NCBI GenBank assembly: GCA_015227615.1
Contig: JAALGZ010000007.1
Coordinates: forward strand, 744,001-808,000
Length of the DNA stretch: 64,000 nucleotides
Reading direction: 5' to 3'
Source: Labyrinthula sp. Ha
Taxonomy: Eukaryota > Sar > Bigyra > Labyrinthulida > Labyrinthulaceae
Below are positions 56,301 to 64,000 of this stretch, piece by piece. The notes under the pieces were generated by a model. The model was not told the DNA's origin, searched no databases, and saw only the letters and a list, made by a program, of their open reading frames with translations. A program made the translations under genes and the position numbers. How positions within the stretch are numbered: position 1 is the first letter of the stretch; each line of letters opens with the position of its first letter.

Positions 56301-59300
56301 CACATATCCTCAAACTTCTTTTCACACAAGATTACTCTGATCTTTATTTTGTCATTTTTTTCGCAAGCATGAGTGCGATTAAATTTTTCGTAGTACCAAA
56401 TGACAATAGAACAGTATTCTTGAGGAAATAAGTGATATTAGTTACTACATGTATATTTCCCCGGCTTCCATGAAGATAGTGATTTTTTTTTGGTTTATCG
56501 AGATAAGATGCAACATATGCATCAATCCAGTTGGAAAATTATTTGTGATGTATCATGCTATAATAAGAATTGTATAAAGTCTTAGGGCTAATAGCTAGGT
56601 TGAAGTAAGTGACATATATATGCTAGCGGTAAGAAGTACCTCTAAGAATCTTAAAATGATAGCTCAACTTCAGCATTTCTTTTTGAAGGCATAAGCAACG
56701 CATTGCGACATATTTTTTGAAAATTGCTCTTTTTACCAACATTAATTAGTGTAATAATTTTAGGGATCTTTCATCCCATTGGGAACTTGTATTGCTCCGG
56801 TAAGCCATATTTTTACAATTTAAGATAACCGACGCTTCTAAGACCTTAGTAATTTATCAATTAGACAATACTAGTTGACTTCCCCGTAGTTATCAAAAAA
56901 AAATCCATGGCTTAGTGCTCACTAACAATGGAATACATTCTGCTTGTAGTTAAAGCCTTTACAGATATTTAGTCCCAGTGGCCAGAGTTGCCACCTAAAA
57001 TGCTGAAACTATGAAAAATACAAGAAAAGGTAAATGTGAGACATTTAAATGCAACTGACACAAGATTTAATGAACTTTTGTGCATACCCGAATTTACAGA
57101 TAAAGTTACTTTATATATATATACCGGGCAAGTCTCAAGAATTTCAGTTTAGTAGGCCACTGTGTCACGCATTGATTTCGTATAGAGAGAGTTAAGATCA
57201 TGAGAGCAAATAGGAACAATGAAGTTGTTAAACTTGAGAATGTGGCAGGTAATAAAGCAAGCCACATGACTATGCCACTTGACTTTCACAGACTCGTCAT
57301 ATTTGTTGCCAAAACTTTTTATATACCTCCTAACAAGAGCTCAGATGTTAAATCTCATTTTACGTCATCTCATCTTCAAAAAGCTATTACCATCATCTAA
57401 ACTTACTAATTTTTGTCGCATATGAAATGGTAGGGATATGAGGTCTTTAGTTTTAACTTCAGCCAGTATGATGAGTTTTAGTCTAGATGTCAATTTTTTG
57501 CTTTAGCTTTTAATGGTTACTCTGCATGTTACTAGATGAGGAGCTTGCTTTCACTGGCCCGCATACCAGAAAAAAACCTGCTAAGATTATATGACCTTGA
57601 AATGAAAATAGGAAGCTAAAAACCTTAAAAAATAAGCAAGAATCGAGGGAAACTAGGAAGGGTAAAATTAGATATAGAGTAGTTCTAGCGCTGCACTATT
57701 CTTGTCTTATATTCGCGTTCCTGGGTAAGCAGGGAAGCTTAGCTCTGGAAGAACTTTCTATAACTTTAGTAAAATTATTGCCGGATGACGAGCTTTTTGA
57801 GAACTCTATTTGATGAAAGAAAGTTTTTTTTATGTGGGAAGAATGCTAAAAGGCTGGTTCAAGAAAGCTATATTAATTATGACTCTTAGACCACTACTTG
57901 ATGTACTACAATTCTAGCCATTGAAATACAGAGAAATGAAAAATATACTATTAGTCAGATCTAGTATTAACTATCAAGGAAGACTGTTAACATGAGAGTT
58001 TGGGTATTATGTAGTTAGTGTTGGTTTGGTTTGGAAACTAAGACATAACTTATTGAGAAAAGAAATATTCAATCAACTAACAGAGACCAAGGATACAATG
58101 CCAGACAGTAGAGATGTTAAAAGGCTCATGGGCGGTTAAAGAATCTGCGTCCTCTCTCCTTTTCCATTGGTAGGGAATTATAAAATTCCTCTTCAATAAG
58201 AACTAAGAGATTCTATGTTTAAGTTCTGTATAAATATCTTTAAACCTTGAGTTTCTGTACTGGCCAGCATATTGAATCTAACATCTAAATCTTAACCTGT
58301 ACCATCCTGTATCTAATAGTTGATATTTCACTCTACTAAAGTTTTCCTAAGTCAAAAGCATCCTGTATTGAACTCTCATTTTTCCATAGTGAAATAGTAT
58401 CAAATCTAAATGGACCCTGAGAATAGTTTACCTACATATAGTTAGAATCAACTAAAGAGACACTACTCTTCTTAAGAAATGTATAAGAGGCTACTCAATA
58501 CCCATGCCAATTATGGCTGAATATAGTATAAAGCATCGCTTAAGTTTTCAAGTCACCCATAGCTGTTTTTGACAATGAGCTAAGATTTAAGTACGTCAAT
58601 CAAGAACTAGAAATTTCAAAAACAAAGTATAACAACATAGTTAAGGTTTCTCTATACAAAAACGCCGATCTACTTTCGACTTAAACGTACAAACCAACAA
58701 AATATAAGTAGTAATGAAGGAATTAAAACATGAAACAGTGAACCCAATAAAATAGTATCTATAACTAACATGGTTTTGGGGAATAAATTTAGCTGGCTTA
58801 AAGGCATATAGTAAATCAAGTTAAGGCTAAAATTAAGCCTATGAAGTCTGGTACATACATAGCACCTTGTCAAACGACCAGTTCGCTGACTAAGAGCGTC
58901 TCTATTCAAGTAGGTAACAACCTCAACTCATATTTATTATCTCAGGGATTTAGTCTTGTTAAGTAACCTAGTCTACATCAGTTATACAGCAGCTTATAAA
59001 GACAATACCACAATTGACACACGTTTCTTTTTTGCTAGGTGGTGAAATGACCTTGAAGCAAATTTTGAAGTTGATTTAAAGCATAGTGTCTCTATAGAAG
59101 ACTATAAGTTGAAACTTGCACTTAGGAGAAGATCTGAAGAACAAATCTCTCATCAGTACTCGCTACAAAACTTAAGGCGTGAATTCATTGTGACATTAGC
59201 AAAGAAAGCATATGAGTACATGAGAGGCTTGAATCTTCCTAGCCAGAAAGGAAAAACTACAGTCTTAAGAGAATGAACCCGAGTCTACCTCTATGATTCA

Positions 59301-59431
59301 GAGTGAAGTTTTTCCATGACTCATTTAGAATCTTATTCAAGCTCTCACTGCAAAATATAGCAGCTAATAACGTCTACAAAAGAAAAGTTTGGATATTGAT
59401 ATTTAATGGGATTTAAGTATTAGGATTTGCT
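53302..59431. other. Gene-poor AT-rich region
   Basis: About 6.1 kb. Apart from the promoter side of the LRR-kinase-TIR gene near 53.3-53.5 kb, no frame over about 80 codons and no familiar protein is seen. A brief G-rich patch (TGGGTTTGGGTTTTAGG) near 55.43 kb is too short to be telomeric. Confidence 0.5.
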
Positions 59432-60682
59432 CTACAAGTTACCACGCAGATTCTTCGTTCTCAAACGGGTCATGTCATTTGGATCCGCTTTAGGTTTCGT
59501 CTTAATCGCCTCCTCAATCTCTTTCATAACTTCTGGGGTAAGTTTATCAATAACCTCAAGTGCTCCTAAGTTTTCCTTAACTTGTGCTACACTTGTTGCA
59601 CCTCCAATTACTGTAGACACATTTGGGTTCCTCATGCACCAACCCAATGCAAGTTGCTAAATATAAACATAATATAATAATTTACAGCCAAACTACAACC
59701 AAGTTTTTCTGCTATTGGTCTTAGATTCTCAGTAGCCTTAACTTTAACTTCAAAACTTTGTCTCTCTTTCATATTTTTAAATTGATCAAGAGACATTCTT
59801 GATCCTGCTGGAATACCATCTTTATACTTTCCAGTTAACTAAAACTAAAAACAAAATTAAAAAATACAATGCCACTTGCTAATGGAGACCAGATAGTCAA
59901 TCCTACCTCAGGATACAAAGGCACAAATTGAGATTCTACTTTTGTTCTTTCAAACATATTGTACTGAAAATATTAGCAAGACATATTTAAGTACCTCAGG
60001 TTGATCAAAAGAAGGACCAATGAGGTTCAATCTTTTCGCAACTCCTCTAGCAGCCTCAATCTGTTGAGAAGTCCACTCACTAGTTCCCCAGTAGAAACAC
60101 AATCCTTGATCAATCAAGAAGTTGAAAGCTCTCACAACTTCTTCTAAATTACATAGCGGATCATATCTGTGGCAGAATACCAAGTCGACATATTCCAACT
60201 AGAATAAACCAGAGAAACGAAAATACTTTCATTCTCTTCAACGAACTCTTCATACCTTCAATAATGTGTTTTCTACTTAACCCAATAGAATTCACAGTTA
60301 TTCTGTTTGGTTTATAATCCGGATGTCCTTTAGGAACCAAACTTCCGAAAAATAGTTTTGTTGAAAGAACTAGTTCCTCTCGTGTCCAAACTCCCTCTTT
60401 AATCCCCTTGTTGACTGCTTTTCCCATCAAAGTTTCAGCTTCCCCGTGAGAATAAACCTCTACAAATTAGGTAAAACAGTAAGTTTATACCAGCCTAGAG
60501 ATAAAAAAAATATACTAGATTACGTTGTCGAAGAAATTGACTCCCCCCATGTAAGCTTCGATCATAATCTCATATGCTAGGTCAACTTCCGAAACTTGTC
60601 CACCTTTACTAAATGACACCCAAGTTCCAAAGGATAGTTCAGATACAAGAAGGCTAGTTTCCCCAAGTCTGTTATATTTCAT
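59432..60682 (-). CDS. Aldo-keto reductase (Kv-beta / AKR6-like), seven exons
   Basis: Exons are 60682-60524, 60494-60491, 60459-60227, 60198-59995, 59963-59868, 59838-59686 and 59656-59432, with introns of 29, 31, 28, 31, 29 and 29 nt. Together they give one 357-residue frame with every family motif intact. The catalytic tetrad is D52, Y57, K89 and H142 ([30 protein letters not shown]). Later come [42 protein letters not shown] and [20 protein letters not shown], the NADPH-binding end. These match the AKR6 branch containing potassium-channel beta subunits and related soluble reductases. Exon 2 is only four bases (GCTG). It supplies Ala54 and the first base of Glu55, restoring the D-x-x-x-x-Y spacing. 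It probably reduces aldehydes or ketones with NADPH; the substrate is unknown. Confidence 0.93.
60491..60494 (-). other. Four-nucleotide micro-exon of the aldo-keto reductase
   Basis: GCTG lies between a 29-nt intron (GTAATC...CTCTAG) and a 31-nt intron (GTATAA...TTGTAG). Including it yields FFDNAEVY; leaving it out shifts the frame. The only other in-frame choice, a 66-nt intron with acceptor GTAGAG, deletes Ala-Glu between two catalytic residues. Both flanking introns have the exact size usual in this window. Confidence 0.8.
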
Positions 60683-63600
60683 TATTCGGTTTGTTTGGAT
60701 AATTTGTTCTTTGTTATAAGTTTATCTTTGAGATTCGGAGTTCGGGCAATTATATTCTTGGAACTTAACGCAAGAAAATTTGATTCCAATAGAGCTATCT
60801 TCTTTTATGGAAGAGATAAAGCAAACTTCAAACAAGGACAAACTTTGGTGGATACGGGAAAGAGTATTTTCTTGTTGGGTCAGCAGCAAAGCAGCGATCA
60901 TACTGTGTATTATAAACATATATCTTTAAATTATCAGTTATTTTAATTTTTGTGTTTTCTTTGAAATCTATGAGCACTGCAGACAAATCTGTCCCATTCC
61001 TCATTGTTTCTATCTTAAAGCTGTTTCTCCAGTTCTAGTGAGGTACCAAATTAATCACAAACATAAAAATCCAAGACGTTTACTGATTTTTTTTTCATTG
61101 AAACTGAAAATGGGGAATTGTTGCTTTTGTCAGATAAAGTATCCTTGTAGCCATATTATTCTTGGGATGCCATGAGTTAAGAAACATAGAGAAGCCATTA
61201 CTTACAGATAGACTAAGTCCCTGGCCAACCAAGTAAGTAATAATGTAAATGACCAAAGAGCATGATGTTTTTTTCAGATTCGAAAGACAAGAACGAGTTC
61301 CTCTTCTTTGCAGTTACACAACATGGAAAGTAGTTATTGCGTCCCCTTTAATAGCCGAAAACAAATTATTAAAATAGCCCATCCTCTCTCAGTGTATCTT
61401 CTACAGAGCGTAGAATGAATTCTGCTCCCTTTGGTAGCTCATATATAAATTAAACACTAAGAGAAAGAAAGTTCATATCAACTTAAACTTTCAAGCAATA
61501 GGCAGAGATGGTATTGTACTTCTAGTATAACCAAATATTCTCCTTCCTTGTGACTTTCTGAAGTCACAGGTTAATGCTATTGTCCTCTGCAAAGAATGAG
61601 CCTGTGGGGTCAGTGCTACAACAATCTACATAGAATATTTTATGGAAGTAGTTTTCATTAATAACTTTGCTACTTTGTTACATGCCAAATAATGAATATT
61701 TTGCAGCATCCTTGAGTTCTATAATATCTTTAAAGTAAAGAGACCGTACCAATAATTAGGAGAGTCACATAGCCCAAAAAACAAATCCCCCCCCCCCCCC
61801 CTATGTAGACTTTGAAAACAGAGGAAAATATGTTTATTCTGTTCTATTACTTAGGGAATCGACTAGAATGATATTCTAATTATAGAGCAATGGAAATACA
61901 TGGAAAATCGAAGGTTTGCAAACAAAGACACCGTTATGAGTGCTGACAAACCTGAAGCTGTCACATGACGGATCCCAGTCGTCGAAGTGCAAAGTGTCAA
62001 AGCAATTTGACTGTTTATATGAATATTGGCTCTCTTACATCATGAAAGTTCTACTCTAGTGAGGAAATGTCATTATTTTCTTCACAAATGCCTTTACTCT
62101 AAAGGAAGTTGGCAGCAAAAGAGTGAAACTTGGAAGGAGTAAGTTTCTCTCAGCTGAACTTGTTAACTACAGATATCTCTAAACTCTCAAACATAAAATA
62201 CAAAAGGATTAGTATTCTATTAGCTTATTTTGAGAGGAACAGGGTAAGAAAAGAGGAAAATAACGGCAAAGATGTAACTTTAGGTGCTAAAATTAACCTA
62301 AACAAGAAAACTACTAAATTAGTATGTTTGTCCATCCCACGTAGAAGAAAGTGGAAAAGAACACAAATGCTTCTGAGCAAAACTACAAGAGAATCAATCC
62401 ACTTAGATCAGAGGAAATATTTCGTAGTTTACTTGTAGACTCTAAAATTCGAATCGTGCGTAGTAAACTAAGAAACAACATAAATTCAAGGTTCGCGGCA
62501 ACAACAAACATGGATGGAAAGTTACTTCCTTTCTTCTTGGGAAAAACATAACTATCCATCATTAACTCACATTCTTCCGCTGGAACAAAGAACGAAAACG
62601 ACGATCCAAAGTATTTTTCAAAATATAAATTAGTTAAAGATGACCAGAAATATTTTATATTATGACATGCAAGCGCAAAAGTTATTTCCCAAGTAAGATA
62701 CGGATAATACATAACTAGGAGAGAGAATCCATAATAAAGTTCAACAATATCATCCATTAGGTAAGAGATTAGCCCTGAAGCAGCTCAATAGGCTTTCCAC
62801 TAAAAGCTAAAAGCTGCATTATGTATATTTGAAGCTCTCTAAAGTGACAAGAAACAATAGAACCAAAATAAATAAATACAGCCAGGTTTGAAGTTTACAA
62901 TTCTTCTTGCTTGGATAATATAGTAACCTTGAGAATCAACCCAGACCAAATCACATGCAACCCAATAACTCTTTCAGTAAAACAACATGAGTCTCTAGTC
63001 TTCTGGTGTAACCCTAATTACTTTACCAAAATATTTCCTTAAGAACGAGAGTGCTCCTTAAATAAAAAGAATTTTGGAGACGCTTGAGTGCAAATAGAAG
63101 GAAAATATTGATGAGCCTAGTAAAGAAAGTTCTGTTGAATGATGATAAAATAGGAATTAATCTTGAAATTAGTATAATTATTACATCAACAGAATGAAAA
63201 AATACCCATGACGGGCTTGAGTAGGAGGAAGAGGCAATGTGAAAGAGCGCAAACAGTAGCGTAACGTTTCCCTTCAAGATGGGTTTCTTCCACTTGAGTT
63301 TAGACGACTGACTATATTCCAAAATAAATTATATTTTTTCCTGAAAATTTCACGGAAAATTTAACTTGACAGCTGAGCTAGAAATTTCTAAACCGGCTAG
63401 AGAAGATGTCAACCTGTTGGATGTCACTTTTCCTCCACTACAATGAATAACCAGTGGCTCAATTAAATCTAAGGCTTCTCTATCAGATTAAATATCAATT
63501 GAAGTTGCAATAGAGAGTGGATTGATGCTAACTGTCCTGTATAGTTTTCGAATATCCTAATCTAGTCTAAATAGAACGAAATCAGAAGAAGCTATCACAC

Positions 63601-64000
63601 CTTTAATCGATAATATAATATTCTTGCTCAAAAGGAAAACATACACCTTTCAATTAGAGGCAGATTTACGCCTATAGTCAAAAAGTTTACTAACCCATCA
63701 ATAGCATAAATCATGCTTTGAAGAATACCCTGTAGAGAGAAGGTGACATTGTCATTCAGGATTCCCTAGAATTATAGGTATATTATAAAATTTAGACTTC
63801 TTTGAGCCGGCACAGATTAAGTAAACTGAAAAAAGGTGTCTTCTTTATTTTTTTATACTTTAAGAAAAGTCATGACACTTAGCTACACCACTCTTATTTA
63901 AAAATTTAACAGAAAAAAGATCTTAATATTCCACTACCTAAGCCATCTTTATTTTGATGGATATTGTAGGCTAAGTAGATATATGTAAATTGCTTAGGAA
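60683..64000. other. Right-hand end, no gene accepted
   Basis: AT-rich, with overlapping open frames on opposite strands at 62130-62757 and a 99-codon hydrophobic frame at 63023-63322. None matches a family or forms a clear gene. A run of 15 C lies at 61787-61801. The region just right of 60683 must hold the reductase promoter. Confidence 0.4.
61787..61801 (+). repeat. Poly(C) tract, 15 bases
   Basis: Uninterrupted C15 in otherwise AT-rich DNA. Such tracts can form i-motif or, on the other strand, G-quadruplex structures. They are also a common place for length error in sequencing. Confidence 0.9.

Noticed and set aside
60458-60523. Single 66-nt intron in the reductase instead of two introns plus a micro-exon
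   Set aside because: It keeps the frame but removes Ala-Glu between catalytic D52 and Y57, breaking a spacing conserved in the whole family.
62130-62757. Overlapping frames of 102 and 66 codons (plus) and 124 codons (minus)
   Set aside because: They contradict one another, match no family, and have no clear start context or splice partners. INPLRSEEIFRSLLVDSKIR looks mildly coding but is not enough.
63023-63322. 99-codon hydrophobic minus-strand frame
   Set aside because: AT-driven Phe/Leu/Ile content; no homology, and no matching exon or promoter context.

Overview
The window is nuclear DNA of a unicellular eukaryote. It has spliceosomal introns, a cytosolic ribosomal protein gene (eS4), a tRNA-Ile(AAU), the standard genetic code (TAA, TAG and TGA all end good frames), a Ty1/copia retroelement fossil and a LINE relic. 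It is AT-rich. The most distinctive trait is intron size. In the genes whose protein family fixes the splice sites, 11 of 12 introns are 28-31 nt long, nearly always GTA...TAG. Introns this short are known from ciliates and from Blastocystis-type stramenopiles, among others. I cannot place the organism more precisely than a free-living-type protist with a large repertoire of secreted, membrane and signalling proteins.

Layout. 0-3.5 kb: minus-strand copia fossil running off the left edge. 4.4-6.3 kb: LINE relic. 8.7-10.4 kb: FLVCR/SLC49-like MFS transporter. 10.6-17.2 kb: a secreted protein of about 2170 residues with ten Cys-rich repeats, a Notch(LNR)-like module and a very long beta-solenoid-like region. 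19.5-22.3 kb: a possible RAMP4-like micropeptide, eS4 and a class I methyltransferase. 26.9-28.9 kb: a compact island of dUTPase diverging from a C9orf85/DUF2039 gene, with phosphopantothenate-cysteine ligase 29 bp behind it. 29.7-32.0 kb: a type I membrane protein. 34.5-39.1 kb: a small four-exon membrane-protein candidate, an RRM protein, an ARID protein divergent from it, and a polytopic membrane protein. 39.7-48.7 kb: gene-poor, ending at the tRNA. 49.0-53.3 kb: a Sec14-like CRAL-TRIO gene converging on an LRR-kinase-TIR fusion. 53.3-59.4 kb: gene-poor. 59.4-60.7 kb: an aldo-keto reductase with six tiny introns and an apparent 4-nt micro-exon. 60.7-64 kb: nothing convincing.

Genes form tight islands separated by 3-9 kb of relic-bearing AT-rich DNA. 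Within islands, neighbours diverge from promoters of about 80-130 bp or follow one another within 30-70 bp. There is no single pathway. dUTPase (nucleotide hygiene), PPCS (coenzyme A), eS4 (translation) and the reductase are housekeeping. The giant Cys-repeat protein, the two membrane proteins and the LRR-kinase-TIR protein look like surface or signalling functions. The best candidates for something undescribed are the 4-nt exon with its uniform ~29-nt introns, the RNI-LRR/kinase/TIR fusion, and the giant Cys-repeat/solenoid protein.
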